DNA of 64,000 nucleotides from Gari tellinella (lineage: Eukaryota; Mollusca; Bivalvia; Cardiida; Psammobiidae). Position 1 is the stretch's first letter. The number at the start of each line of letters is the position of its first letter. Of the stretch, positions 11,881 through 24,089 are shown piece after piece. The position numbers were made by a program, and so were the translations under genes. Below the pieces are notes generated by a model. It was not told where the DNA came from. It was given only the letters and a program-made list of their open reading frames with translations, and ran no database searches. Where the stretch lies: the NCBI GenBank assembly GCA_922989275.2, contig OV277869.1, forward strand, positions 24,376,189 to 24,440,188, given 5' to 3'.

Positions 11881-12238
11881 CGATTGGGTGTCTTGGTGAC
11901 AATGAGTGCATAGCAGAACCATCAAAATTTCGAGCTATTAGTGCTTAATCCAGCCATACTTGAGGTAGCGTATATCAGGCAAATATCATAGGACACCGGA
12001 ATCGGGCACGGATACTCTTGATAATAGTTGCATACTGGTTGTGAATAAAGGCATCGAAGCCCTGTGACTTTCGAAAAAAGTTTCTCCGATATATTTAGTC
12101 TTATCTGTTAATATTTCCGTAAATATTAATCATAAGCATCGGCTCCAGGATATCTTCGATTTTTTACGGGGCTACGACTAAAACACGAGCAGATAAAGAC
12201 GATAATACATGTGCCGATTTTTATAACATCCAGTCAAA

Positions 12239-12271
12239 GACAGCGTATAGCCATATGGCTATACACTGTCT
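12239..12271. repeat. Near-perfect 32-bp palindrome
   Basis: GACAGCGTATAGCC and GGCTATACACTGTC meet at a CATATG-type centre; only one base pair is mismatched. Function not evident. Confidence 0.6.
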
Positions 12272-12466
12272 CTGCATCCAGTACAAAACGGATGAGGTAT
12301 TACGTTTTTATTTAATAAAATAAGGGGGATCAAATTATTTTTCTGGTCTGTTATGATTTTTCCGTGACGTTTAACATCGGTTCTGGTCCTCAATCGGACA
12401 TACATTTTTAGAAAATAGACCATTTATTCTCGGTATCGCAACATCCGGGAACTTTCGTACATCCAG

Positions 12467-12710
12467 GTCTCAATCACAGAGTTTCTCAATATCTCATTTG
12501 GATCCAAACTGTTGCTGACCTTTAAGTACAGTCAGTTTTGATTCCGATCTGGGTCCTAACTGTTTGTCAGTCTCTCGTACGGATAAAAGTTTCTTCAATG
12601 AGCTTTTCAATACATTCAAACCTTAGTTTGGATTTTCAATCACAGAGTTTCTCAATATCTCAGTTGGATCCAAACTGTTGCTGAACTTTTTGCACAGTCA
12701 TTGACATGAC
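12467..12710. repeat. Two-copy tandem repeat, about 174-bp period
   Basis: TCAATCACAGAGTTTCTCAA, followed by TATCTCATTTGGATCCAAAC and GTTGCTGA, occurs at about 12468 and again at about 12640. The unit includes the TTTGGATCC motif common to the foldback repeats of this window. Confidence 0.6.
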
Positions 12711-13245
12711 AAATGTGGAATATCAATTTATCATCTAGCAATTGAGACTGGCAATGTCTGATTAAGATCCAAACTGATTAATTGTCTGCTGAACAAAGTA
12801 TTTGATATTCTGATCTGGGTCAAAACTGAACGCTCTAGATAACGTGACCCGAGTGCTCATTTATTGTATTAATGTCGTTTTTTACTTATCGTTATATATC
12901 TTGAGCTTATATAAAGATCTATGAAAATCATAATCGAAACAGATTCAGGACATATTTCAGCAGGCGGCTTTGATCTATATCGCATTTTATGCTGACATTC
13001 ATCATCAACCACTAATCAATTAAACTGCCTTGCAAATTGTACGATATGGACCGGAAATGTTTATACACAACCCCTTTCTGCCTAAGACCCCCTCTGTGAA
13101 GAAGTAAGAAGCTTTAGGTTTGCAGGGCATAAATATCCATATTACGTAATCTAATTAGCCGCACTTATCAAACAGGGTTGTGATTTTAAACACAGGCTAG
13201 CAATTTGGCTACTTAAATATGCGATTACACGCCACGAGCCTTTTA

Positions 13246-13446
13246 CCCTGTTTCTACTTCTGAAAATATGTGACCACTTAAAACAGGTTGAAAATACTTT
13301 CAGCCTGCTTTAAGCTTTTATCTGCTAAAATATAGAAAATATTTCTTATGATTTTTATTTGTGACAGTATGATATTGAAACTATTTTCTTCAGTATATGA
13401 AGGAATTAATTAAAGGCGTTAAAAGGCGTATTTATGGGGGAAAGGG
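13246..13446. mobile_element. Internally shortened TTAA-type MITE
   Basis: Begins CCCTGTTTCTACTTC after TTTA and ends GGGGGAAAGGG before TTAC. The inside includes ACTTTCAGCCTGCTTTAAGC and ATAGAAAATATTTCTTA, diagnostic for the family at 51895-52136. The palindromic GCGCCTTAAGGCGC centre is missing. Confidence 0.6.
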
Positions 13447-13499
13447 TTACATCAAAACAAAAAAAGATCTTTAAAAAAAAAAGAAAAAAGAATATTGGA

Positions 13500-14010
13500 C
13501 ACTTCTAGCTCTTGTGGTTTTGTATTGATCTAGATGTGTATGCTGCTTTTTTAAAAAGGCTAGAGTCTACCATAAAACTCGAATTTAAATCTTAAATTAA
13601 AATTCATTTAGGCCTATCTAAAAGTTGTTTGAATTTTTTTCTGCAGAAATGACGAGTGTAAAACTACACCAAGAAATAAGAACGATAAAACTAGATCCAA
13701 TCAAAATCGGATTTGGACTCAAGTAAGATCGCTCTATCAGATCGGGATCTAGAGAATCGCGATGATTAAATTAAGAAAGAAAAACCCGATCTAGATCTAC
13801 CCGTACAATATGTAGATCTAGTAATGAGACTTTTTTCATTAAGAATTTCTGTAGCGTTGAATTCCTAAACCGAGACGAACCAGCTAGAAAATGCTGATTT
13901 GTAAACGAGTTGGTAGATCTAAGCCAGTTCAACATTTAGGTCTAGATCAGCACAATATCGCACTGATTATCAGATTTTTTTTATTGTAGATCTAGATCTA
14001 TTATTATAAT
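13500..14010. repeat. TAGATCTAGA-rich AT tract
   Basis: At least eight occurrences of GATCTAGA, TAGATCTA or close variants within 500 bp (near 13504, 13690, 13745, 13788, 13815, 13915, 13943, 13988). Low-complexity scatter without a fixed period. An open frame of about 67 codons on the minus strand (14149 down to 13947) starts after an acceptor-like GTGTAG but is not recognised. Confidence 0.4.
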
Positions 14011-14753
14011 CATCAATCAAGGTATTATGGATGTCGCCATACTCTACTGTTAGCCATTTCGCAGCATTGTTTTCCCAGATTCTACAGCTGGAAATTGGAA
14101 CGGACATTTCTCTAAGCCGATTAACGATAACTTCTGATCGTTTCTGGATCTACACGACCTTTTAAGTTCATCATAATCAATATGAATATACCATCTATCT
14201 ATTATCTTTTTTTTTTAACTGTATGCGACCTTGAATTAAGCTTGCCGTTACCCTTACTGACGAAGTGTGAAATGTCCGTCCAAGTTACAGTGGTTGAGTG
14301 AAAGAGCCAATCAGCGTTTAGGCCTTTGTGTCGTCACAAAATGGATAAAAATCGAGGGTTCCGAATGATAGCTTTGCCAATATGGCGGCGCCCGTTCCAA
14401 TTAGCGATAGTTTACCTGTATGCAGTAAATCGATCTTTTTCGTACCTTATCGATGAGTAATAATTGCAGGACCTTCATGAATGTTGCTTTTAGGATAAAA
14501 TCTAGGATCTAAGACCATATTGTCATCAGCTGTCCGTTTTCCTTTAACAACAACAACTATACCGTCAGCTGACGCTATAGAAAAACGATGGAAAATATCT
14601 GAAAAAACTAAGATTCGGTGACGATTCTTGAGACTTTTTATGGACTGATCATATTTTTTTAATGTCAGAAGCCAAATAATGCCACACATTTGCTTTTATT
14701 TTAGTATTTTATTTTATTTTGACAAGTACACCATCCGGTTGCGAGTCCCTTTA

Positions 14754-15122
14754 AATTAAAGGTGTTTTTTGTTTTTAAACAACAACGACTATTTTTTGTC
14801 GGAACGATCTCATGGTTGATATCAAATGTTCACAAAGTATTCTTATTCTAAACTTCTTATTCAAGACAAGGAAATTTACACAGCATTATTCCGTGTTTAC
14901 GAAAAGTTAAGCGGATTTTAATTAGACCGTGTTATCCTTCAATTAAAAGTCCCACTTGTATATATATTTCTACAAAGAAAATATACGTAAAATCTATTTT
15001 GCGGAATAGGGCAGAGGACAATAGGGCTAATTGGACGTCCAAAACAGCGGGGGACCTCGGTTAAAAGTCGAATCCGAAAATGCATGTTTTAGTATTTTTT
15101 AGGATGACGTCCTAATACACTG
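14754..15122. other. 3' flank of gene A exon 3, no feature
   Basis: Downstream (minus direction) of the gene A stop codon. The 60 bases next to the stop match the flanks of cassette B and gene C (GACGTCCTAATACACTGTTA and its surroundings), so they are likely 3' UTR. Beyond that nothing is recognised. Confidence 0.4.
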
Positions 15123-15616
15123 TTACAACGAGCACACCACGCACGTCAGCTCTCTCCCATTCACATAGGGCGGACAAGGCAGACTCTTCCCACATACCCC
15201 CTCTACAAAGTACAACAGACCCTCATTGTCATTCGCCTCGTTTGCATCAAGTACATCAACATCTCCAGCTAGGCAAATATATTCCGAAGCGTGCTTGTTT
15301 GTGGGGAGGCCACTAACCAGATAACCGCTATATTCTTTCGTCCAACCTCCAAAACACTCGTTACGTCCGGGGATCATAATAGTAGTACCTCTAGTGATGT
15401 GGCATACAGCACATGGGGCGTTTTTGTTGTAGACGTTCTGGCCCAAGAACTTGCTGGCGCCAGTAGAGCGATGCTTAGAAAACTCATACTCCACTCCGTG
15501 TATTTTCCCGCCACTGTTGATATTCTCATCATAATAGCCCCACAGTGGTGAAGATGTCAAACAGAGGTTGTTTGATCCAGATCCACTATCCGTATAAAGG
15601 GCGCCAGCCATGTACC
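15123..15616 (-). CDS. Gene A exon 3: short-chain collagen C4-like C-terminal domain
   Basis: Terminal exon of a secreted short-chain collagen C4-like protein. The name comes from a sponge protein; the mollusc relatives carry this Cys-rich C-terminal domain, often without a collagen stretch, and are probably extracellular. The acceptor TTAAAAG precedes the exon, whose first two bases complete the Gly codon begun in exon 2, giving VYSG-YMAGALYTD. Family landmarks follow in order: SGSNNLCLT, GGKIHGVEYEF, ASKFLGQNV, APCAVCHITRG, MIPGRNEC, WTKEYSGYLVSG, ASEYICL, YFVEGVCG, SLPCPPYVNGRELTCVVCSL, then a stop. The exon is 494 nt, as in the other three copies. Eight or more conserved cysteines suggest disulfides. 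Exons 2 and 1 are at 17995-18066 and 34606-34819. No frame breaks. Confidence 0.88.
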
Positions 15617-16877
15617 CTTTTAAGAATTGAAAAACGAAAGTTTTAGGAGAAAACAACAATAACTTTTCTTTGTTTTAAATTCATTCACTTTTAGTGACAA
15701 AGGTGCGTTTGGAGATATAAGAATGGATTAATATCAGAACATTATACACATGTTTTTGCTGAAGGAAAAATAAGTAAGGTTGTTTGTAATAATATATGGT
15801 ATTATAGCGAGATGTATATCTTCTGTATCTAATTTATTGTCGCTTAAATGTTTGCCCAGTATGCAAGGGGTTTAGATGTTTGGGCAGAGCAAAGAGGTTA
15901 TCAAAATTCGACTGTTATTCAATTCAAGAATCAGTTTTGTTTACTTATTTGTTTATTTGTATACGTTAATCAAATATATAGGTAGTTTGGTGGCTATGGA
16001 AACTAACGTTTGGCCAAATATCTCATTTATCACACAAATATGAGAAAAGTTGTGAAAAGAAAGTTTCATTGCTCCCGTATACCATTGCGAAAATGATTTT
16101 TCCCAATTTTTAGAACTTACAATAAAATATATTCTTTTAAAAAATGCCACCTTTTTAGCAGTTTCTTTGCTTTGTTTTTGGTGGGAGGAGTGGAAGAGCC
16201 ATATGCATACCAAAACAGAAAAGCACATGGTTTTGTTACTAAATTTACTTACAAAGGTCATGTCATCATCTATATAAGGGCAATGTTAACACAAATGTAG
16301 AGTAAACCCATGGCTCGGCACGACTGGCATGTGAGTTTCATGTTTTGCCCACCACATTTAAATCTAGCACAAATAAATGCAGTAAGCCTCTCTATGACGA
16401 CCACTTAATTACATTCATTATAAGGTGTCTAAGACAGGTGATTGTTTAATGCAAGGTGGAAGTATACCAAACGTTCCTGTACTGTAGAATAATCGTGGTG
16501 GGTTTTTCACCTTGTTCTAAGCTACCACCTGATTTATATATCCTAGTAAATGACAAGGAAAATGCAGATTGTGAGAACTAGGGGAATAATTTCAAAGTAA
16601 ATTGCAAAACGGACAATTTGAATATCATCAAAAGAGCATGCCACAACAGGTTTTAGAATAATAAAACTGTTACAGTAAGACATTCTTATTTGAGAACAAT
16701 GATCTAAAGATATTTCAGTACAAATTGTTGAAACATTCCATGAAATGAGGTTTTAATTTAAAAAAGGCCAATGTCAACAGGAAAGCCTTAATTAGTGGAA
16801 AAAGAGGTGGAACGAAATATTTACGGTCTAGAAGCTGTATTTCTAATTAACCCTTACCCTTCCGATCGCGACCTGAT

Positions 16878-17035
16878 TAAAATTTGCAATCAGTTTGGAT
16901 CGAGATCAAACGCCGCGTAATGCAGCGTCTGGGACGGACCCAAACTGTTTGCAAATAAGTGTCAATCCGTTTGGATCGAAATCAAACGCCACGTTACGCA
17001 GCGTTGTATCTGGTCCAAACGGACTAACACTCATT
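16878..17035. repeat. Foldback repeat pair (TTTGGATC-AAACGCC type)
   Basis: Two facing hairpins: CAGTTTGGATCGAGATCAAA with GCCGCGTAATGCAGCG and GACCCAAACTGTTTGCAA, then CCGTTTGGATCG with GCCACGTTACGCAGCG and GGTCCAAACGG. It belongs to the same family as 30655-30725, 53545-53615, 54030-54105 and 60340-60416. Confidence 0.65.
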
Positions 17036-17179
17036 TTTGTGTGGAAGTTTTGTTTCAACTTTAAAATGAGAAACTCATAAATTTACTATTTTTGCACACG
17101 ACTATTAGAAAGCAGACAACATGTTCGGCGGATTCAGGTTTAACCTAGCTGTTTGAAATTATTTATCATATAACAACAG

Positions 17180-17365
17180 TAAAACCTATGTGTTGTAACA
17201 TGTTGGTGTTTACTACAGGTGACTGCTTAAAGCGAGGTGACAGTAAAATAGAAAGCTCTTTTAGGCGCTTTATGTTTTACTGTCACCTGCTTAAAGCTGT
17301 CACCTGTCTTTGATACAATCATATTCCCTCGTTTTAGTAGTTGTTATCAGAATGGTTTACTGTTT
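17180..17365. mobile_element. MITE with GGTGACAGTAAAA stem
   Basis: CAGTAAAACCT at the left and a GGTTTACTG-like right end bracket a stem in which AGCGAGGTGACAGTAAAA pairs with TTTTACTGTCACCTGCTT. The same element recurs at 37917-38108 and 49495-49682. Confidence 0.6.
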
Positions 17366-17994
17366 TGATTCAGGTTTGACAGCTTAACATTATATTGAGA
17401 CATACTCTCAGCCTAGTATTATGCAGTGGAGGCTGTTCCATTAATTGGACTTACACTACTCTTTAGAAAGCTTAAATTTACAATGGAGGTTCAATGGCAA
17501 AGGAATTATTTTGACCATTTAAAAATTTACAAAATATATTTTCTATTTGGTATTGTCGGTCCTAAATTATATGCAAAGGTTGGTGATATTTGATGTTGTA
17601 GTTAAAAAAAAGATATTAATGAAAACGTTAGTTTCCACAGCCACCAAACGACCTATACGAAATCCTCAGTTATGCTTCTCATTATTTATATGGCTTTTTT
17701 TTCATAATTTACCTAGATGTACATTTAAAGATTCTTCACAAATTAAAACAATTACAATTATGTATAAACACTGTTACAGTTTAAGACATTCGGTGTTTTT
17801 CATGAATTATTAAGTACCGATACTATACATGTATATTTGAAACTTTCATTATGGTAAACAATTCTGATATTACGCGCGTATTCAACATCTTATATCGATA
17901 TTTCTGTTCAGGTAAAATGCTTTCTGGTCATTTCCAATATATGTGTTATTTAAATAAGTACTTGCTCAAAATACATTCTGAATAAATCACACAC

Positions 17995-18066
17995 CTGAGT
18001 ACACCAGCGTTGTTCCATTCACTGGACATGTTTTCTTTCCCCATATGGTAAATGTCGACCCGAAGT
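17995..18066 (-). CDS. Gene A exon 2 (72 nt)
   Basis: A 72-nt exon between the acceptor TTCCTTTTCCAG and the donor GTGTGT on the minus strand. It begins with two bases of a codon shared with exon 1 (A|AC gives Asn) and ends with one base of a Gly codon finished by exon 3. It encodes FGSTFTIWGKKTCPVNGTT and then LVYS. This matches the WGRTTCP / LVYSG segment that precedes the Cys-rich domain in short-chain collagen C4-like proteins. The lone cysteine is present here. Homologous exons of the same length are at 46759-46830 and 53784-53855. Confidence 0.85.
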
Positions 18067-18432
18067 CTGGAAAAGGAAATAAATGATATATAGTATGGTC
18101 CGAAAGAGTCATATTTCTCGAGGTCGGAAAAAACAAACCCTCATGTCGCTCTGTATCAAAGGTCATACATTGCTTGTAAGAAGCAACACTACAAACAACA
18201 ACACAACTATACTAATGTTCGCCCAGAGACCTCCCTACTTTGTCGCGGTTAGAATGAGGCTTAATTGTCATAGAATTATCATTATTTTACCGAGATGATC
18301 GTCTCTGCCAAGAACTAAAAGGAAGGCATGTCGGTGGTTTCGCAACGTACGTGATTAGTCGAAATTATCTTCTTGAAATCATCATTATTAACTCATTGCA
18401 TTAAATCCCTCATCATTCATCGGCGCTATATG

Positions 18433-19229
18433 ACCTTTTTAGCTCACCTGAGCTAGCTCAGGGTGAGCTTTTGCAATCCTTGAATGTCCGGCGTCCGTCG
18501 TGCGGTGTGCATCGTCCGTCGTCAACAGTTTTAGTGTTTACACTCTAGAGGCCACAATATTTAGCCAATCTTTCTCAAACTTGCCCAGATTGTATATGAC
18601 CATAAGAGTTCGGATGAGTTTAATTATGGTTGAAATCTGACTAATAGATCAAGAGTTATCTACCTTTGAATTGCTGAAAATGTCATATTTAAGGGTGTTT
18701 ACACTCTAGAGGCCACATTATTTATTCAATCTATCTCAATCTTGCTCAGATTGTGAATGACTATAAGAGTTCGGATGAGTTTGATTATGATTGCAATCAG
18801 ACTAATAGGTAAAGAGTTATCTACCTTTGAATTGCTGAAAATGCCATATTTAACAGTGTTTACACACTAGAGGCCACAATATTTATCCAATCTTTCTCAA
18901 ACTTGCTCAGATTGTATATGACCATAAGAGTTCGAATAAGTGAGATTATGCTTGAAATCAGACTAATCGGTCAACAGTTATCTGCCCTTGAATTGCTGAA
19001 AATGCCATATCTAACAGCGTTTACACTTTTTGCACCTACAGTTTTCAATGGATTTTGATTATACTTCAACTTGTACACAAAGTATATAGCTATAAGTTCT
19101 CGAAGGAGTGAAATTATTGTTGAAACCTAATCATTGTGGCAATAGCTATCTGCCCTTGACATACTTTGAAATGCTAGAAAAGGCTTAATTTCAGTATTGT
19201 TTAGGCTCTAGTTATCTGCCCTTGATGTA
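18433..19229 (+). repeat. AGCTCACCTGAG-type repeat, about 160-bp units
   Basis: Head TTTTTAGCTCACCTGAGCTA with GTGAGCTTTTGC and a GTCCG-rich stretch, then three or more units with GTTTACACTCTAGAGGCCAC, AAACTTGCTCAGATTGT and TTGAATTGCTGAAAATG. It abuts the left arm of the inverted duplication. Confidence 0.75.
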
Positions 19230-21445
19230 CTCTTAGTCTAAGCTGTAGACCACTTTTATTTGCGGTGAAAGGACCATACAACCTTTTGGTACCATCTTAT
19301 AGCATATTTCCTCAGGAGTTTGGAAACAATCGTCTGACGCGTATTTAGGTAGTGATAAGGGGAGATAATTGAGGTTTAAGTTGTCTCCCCTTGGATTTTT
19401 AAGCAAAAACTGACATTCTTATTCGGCTTTTATTTCATGTGTTAGAGATTTAAAAGTGGTATTTTGTTAGCAATTATTATTGTAGTTTACCTAGATACAA
19501 ATTTTGAAAATGTTTTAGGATAGTTTCAGACTCGTTGAAATCCAAAATGGCCGCCAAAATGGCTATTTTCAGTAACATTTAAGCTATTCAAGCAATAACA
19601 TTACTTATATTGACTACAATTTATACTCATATGGAACAATTTTAGTTAATTCGTATTGAACATTAACTAAGAAATCATACTATCCTTGATTTTGATTTGT
19701 TTCCTGTCATCCAGTGCTGAAATAATCCAAAATGGCCGCCGTACATACCTATCTCATTAATTTCTACTCACATAAATTTTCTTGATTAGGGCTTTCATTT
19801 CATTCGTTAGAGATTTAAAATGGTATTTTGTAAGCAATTATTCAAGACGTTTCCCCAAATACATATTTTGAAAATATTTTAGGATGGTTTCCGACCCATT
19901 GTAAATCAAAATGGCTGCCAAATGGCTATTTTTAGTAACAATTAAGTTTTTCGAGCAATTCAACTACTTTTATTGACTGTAATTGATACTCATATAAACA
20001 ATTTTAGGTGAGTCTTATTGAACATTAAGTGACAAATCCGGTAAGTTTTTATTTAGATTGGTTCCTGTCCCGAAGTGCTGATATAATCCTAAATGGCTGC
20101 CCTTTATACCTTTTTATTAATTTCTACTTAATATAAATTTTCTAGATTTGCCATTTTCTTGATTTGCCAGATTATGCACATCTCTTTTTGTGTGTGTCTT
20201 TTAGTGCCATTGTGGCAAACATAGTTCATGCTGATAAATGCTGAAGTTGGTTAAGCTTGTACAGGAATAATTAATGGCCTACATAGACCACTATACAATG
20301 CAAGTGTTTTTTGTTTTTTTTATCAAGTTTGATTTTTTCTGATACACTATCAGGATATATGTGCCTATAAAGGGCATATTACTTTACAAAGGAAGAACAT
20401 ATTTATTATTTCTTAGTATCAAAATGAATTTATATAATGTGAAACACTGTACAAAAGTTGTTTTTGCACCCGGGTGTGTAATGCACATGAAATATATTTG
20501 TCACTAGTTTTCGCGGGTTTGTTGAAATTGTTATTTTCAGTTGAAAATGTATATCAATGGTAAATATAGGAATACCTGGCCATAATTTGATATAATTATA
20601 AAGCAGCGTGTTGAATAAGTGTTCAAAGCATGTGTTTTTTCATTGTTAGAATCTACGGAAACAAATGTAGAATAGAAGTTAACCACTTAATTAGAGAGTC
20701 AAAAACTGCATCGAAGCTAATTACCCGTTTTACTAATTTAACGGGTTCGTGGAGGAAAACTTGAAATTTGAACGATACTGATTTTGATCTTTCACAAGTG
20801 CAATGTAGTTTGACTGTAAGATAGACACCAATAACTCGAGGAAGTGTATGTGTCACATTGACAAATCTCAGTACTTAAATGAAGTCAAACCATTTGATGA
20901 AAATACCTAGACACAAATACCAAAGTTGTGACTTTATCAGGTCACTGGTGAGAGAGATGTAGTGTCTCTAAATATGTGTCCATTATTCTTCCGGTGACAT
21001 TTGATAGTTCAATGTGAGCGGCTACAGCAATGTCACTGCTGTTCCGGGTTCGCGGAAAAACATACACAAAGGAGACAAAGTCATTAACATTGCTTTCAGG
21101 TGTACCGCAGACAGTCGGGCTATGATCCCAATTACATCAAGCTATAATACCCCCCAACCGGTATGCTATATGATAACATGTCAAAATCAAGGGGTTGATC
21201 CAGGAAGGAATATCCTGCTAAACAGTGGAAGCAATCAAGACAATATATGTATTATGATGCTGCTCTGAGAAGTGAGGATGAGTGACTTTCAGCATGATTT
21301 AGTGATATTCATATGATCGCAAGGGAGGTAAATAGGGATAATAGTATTCTAGAGAAAGTAACTACATCAGACCAAGAATATTTGCAAACTGGCCATGCAT
21401 AGAATGATCTCAAGGATCATGTTGAAGAAACACTGCTCTTACATA
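19230..21445 (+). repeat. Left arm of a large imperfect inverted duplication
   Basis: Pairs in reverse with 24.09-29.56 kb. Landmarks in order (left / right): CTAAGCTGTAGACCACTTTT (19234 / 29555), AAATCCAAAATGGCCGCC (19540 / 29250), TTTTCGCGGGTT (20507 / 25993), AATGTCACTGCTG (21029 / 24455), GATGCTGCTCTGAGAAGTGA (21256 / 24277), CTGGCCATGCATAGAATG (21390 / 24125). Divergence is substantial, so it is old. Short ORFs at 20653-20856 and 21014-21268 lie in the inner half. Confidence 0.75.
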
Positions 21446-21886
21446 TACATGCAAAAGTTCTGTTTTACTTTAAGGCATGGCCATGAGTGAAAGAACAGTC
21501 CGTTTGGTCAAGACTGCTACTGCCACAGTATTTTGGAAGTCATGGGGGAAAAGGGAAAGCACCTTACTATGGGTCTTGATATCAAACGTCTGGCAGGTTC
21601 TTAAAAGGTTATCCATATTCTGAACCATATGAGTAATCGCATAAACCACACGGCAGTAGAAGAACTGAATACTGAATACGCGACATAATTAAGTGAGTGT
21701 AAAATATCAACTCCTAGTAGATTGTTACAAATGGTTAGACAACTGGTCTGGCGTTGGACGATTTTGACCATTTCATCTACTCCCATGTAGTTTATGCTAT
21801 GACACATATGGTTAAGAATATTAATAACATTTATAGAAAGGTTAGACTTTTGTGAGATTCTTTCCTGTTTTTCGTTTGTCCATGAC

Positions 21887-22645
21887 TTGCAGCAAACATT
21901 ATGCTTTATGCTAAGTCTGAAACCTGATACACAGGCAGATATGATCGAAGCCTTTAACAACACATCGCGCTATCTAGATGATATTTTTAATATAGACAAC
22001 CCATTTTTTGATACGTTGTTTCCTTTTATTTACCCAAAAGAATTACGCCTTAATAAAACAAACGAGTCAAATTTATCGGCACCATTTTTAGATTTGGATC
22101 TTTTAATAAATAACGGAATTGTTTCTTCTAAGATTTACGATAAACGAGATGATTTTGATTTTAGTATTGTAAACTATCCTCATCTAGATGGCGATGTTCC
22201 CCGTTCTACATCTTACGGGGTTTATATTTTACAACTTATTCGTTTTGCTAGGGCTTGTACCTCTGTTGAGGACTTCCACATTCGTAATAAAACTATTACT
22301 GAAAAGCTTCTTAAACAGGGGTACAGATTTCATAAACTTCGTAAAACATTTTCTAAATTCTTTTATAGAAATCTTCCTCTCATTAACAAGTATAAATGTA
22401 ACTTAAAGTCTTTTCTGCGGCAAGGTATTTCACATCCGGAGTTTTATGGTGATGTGATTTACAGACTTCGTAAGATTCTTGGACATATGCATTTTCAAAA
22501 CCTATTTGTGAAACGTATTAGATTTTTCCTCAAAAAAGATTATGATCCAACTATATTGCTGCGCACTTCACGTTTGGTTATCGATCAATCTACAATTGAT
22601 AACTATGCTTTCCTCTTTGGTTGTGCGACGACAGACAGGGCTTAG
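21887..22645 (+). pseudogene. 5'-truncated reverse transcriptase ORF
   Basis: A 252-codon open frame. The catalytic YLDD box of reverse transcriptase lies at residues 29-32 (SRYLDDIFNIDNPFFD), so everything upstream, including the fingers and the first catalytic Asp region, is missing. After it come FLDLDLLI, SKIYDKRDDFDFSIVNYPH, a YGVYILQLIRFARAC block and a basic helical end. This arrangement is typical of a widespread RT family in marine invertebrates and fish. I cannot place it securely among Penelope-like or LINE-type elements. The first residues up to about 21907 may be flanking DNA. The fragment is intact in frame but lacks half the enzyme, so it is not autonomous. Confidence 0.75.
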
Positions 22646-23303
22646 CACTACATGATGATGTATCTCTAAAGCCGTCCTTAACCGGGAGAGTTATGTCGGA
22701 TTTTCGTGCTTTGGTTTTTCTCTCCCTCTCTGTCGTACCCTAAACCCTCCCATGTCTTACAGTTACTCGTGACTACAGACTATTCGCTTGAGTACAATTT
22801 GACCGTTGCCATAGTGGGTTATTTTTAACACGGGCTTGAATGTTTAAATCTTTCCCGTGTTACTAATAATCCTGTCAGAGAATTTTGTTAGATGTTTTAC
22901 ATGTATTTACTTACTGTGCTGGCGGTCTTTTTTATTGTAAGGTTGTGGAACAGGGTTTATATTTTATGTACACTGTTCGTCTTTATAGGTGAATATAGGA
23001 GATAAGTGTGAGGTTGGGCCCCCCTAAACCCAGGTTTAACCCCCCAGTGGTTGTTAATGGTTAATTAATTTGTAATTGATTATTGATTGCTACTGACCGT
23101 ACCAAGGCGGGCTCCTATATTCACTTAGCTTTATGTTTGTCTTGCGTGTTGTTTTCTTTTTAGTGTGTAGATGAAGGAATGGTATTGCGTGTGTGTGTGT
23201 GTGTTTGTTATGGTATGGCTGTGTGTGTGTTCTGCTTTAGAGATGGGTGTATTGTTTGTGTTGCGTTTCCTGCTTGAGTCTTCTTTCGTATTTAATTATT
23301 ATG
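22646..23303 (+). mobile_element. 3' UTR of the truncated retroelement
   Basis: Follows the RT stop. The last 175 bp (23127-23302: TTTATGTTTGTCTTGCGTG, a (GT)n run, GTGTTGCGTTTCCTGC) reappear alone at 9541-9766, which fixes the element's 3' end near 23303. There is no clear poly(A) tail, and the target-site duplication was not resolved. Confidence 0.65.
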
Positions 23304-24089
23304 TCACAGGAAAAGTATTGACCAAACAGGCTGTTCTTTAATTTGTCACAATACCTAATAGTAAATCGGTGGTCCATGTATATGTAAGAGTATATGCACA
23401 TAATATAAGTCAACATAATAGATATGCTATAGTTACACGGGGATATGTCTTACATATTCCTGGTCGAAAATTAAAACCCACAACCAGATGCTCTTATAAA
23501 TGTTTAAAAGTAAAAGAAAGCAAGATATATCAATTGAAAAATCATCTAATCAAAGTTGCTTAGATTCAACTATATTAAAGGTTGGTTGCAAAAATAAGCA
23601 TGCACTTAGTTCATATGACATGAAACCAACACTTTTTACACTCATAGTATATATCGTGCACTTTGTTGTAACTAGCCTGCAATGGATATCAATCTAGCTG
23701 TTGAACCACTGCATAGCACATTTAAGAATCACTTCAAGTCGTCTTGAAGCTCAGTTTGACCCTTCACCAGAGCTTCGAAGCTTAAGGGTTCAGGTAGTTC
23801 ATTGACTTTTTCTAGGTCTTTGATTCAGCCTTGCAAAGAAGATGTTAGCAGGAGAGTTGAATTATAGTCAAAATTTGCCCTTTTGACCGCAATGTCTTCT
23901 ATTAATTAGGTTTGCATTGGATACAATAGTTCCGCTATATTGTTAGATCTTTTCATGAACTTCAATTGCGGGAAAATCCTGCTAGTCCTGTCGCCAAGAC
24001 GAGATGCCAACTTCATTGAGAATATCAATGTAGCATATATGACAGAAAGTTAAAATCGCAACGGCTTCGGAGTCTATTATTATTTAATT

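Larger units (their letters stand above)
11063..14753. mobile_element. Candidate 3.7-kb element bounded by inverted GCAACCGG ends
   Basis: The left end TTTAAAGAGGCTCGCAACCGG (11063 on) and the right end CCGGTTGCGAGTCCCTTTAAA (to 14753) are inverted copies with two mismatches. They may be the ends of one element or two facing copies of the short 6917-type repeat, since a tRNA-like segment (11206-11290, minus: GGTTCGAATCCCACC) lies next to the left end. The inside holds two open segments of unknown origin (11680-11880 plus; about 13947-14149 minus). The target-site duplication is not clear. Confidence 0.35.
15617..17994 (-). other. Gene A intron 2
   Basis: Runs from the GT donor (minus strand GTGTGTGATT at 17994) to the AG acceptor at 15617-15618. 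It contains a foldback repeat (16880-17035) and a MITE (17180-17365); the rest is unassigned. An ORF at 15953-16261 (minus) has no supporting features. Confidence 0.6.

Noticed and set aside
15291..15551. 86-codon plus ORFs opposite exon 3 (also 51503-51763)
   Set aside because: Antisense shadows of the conserved C4-like exon; conserved only because the real frame is.
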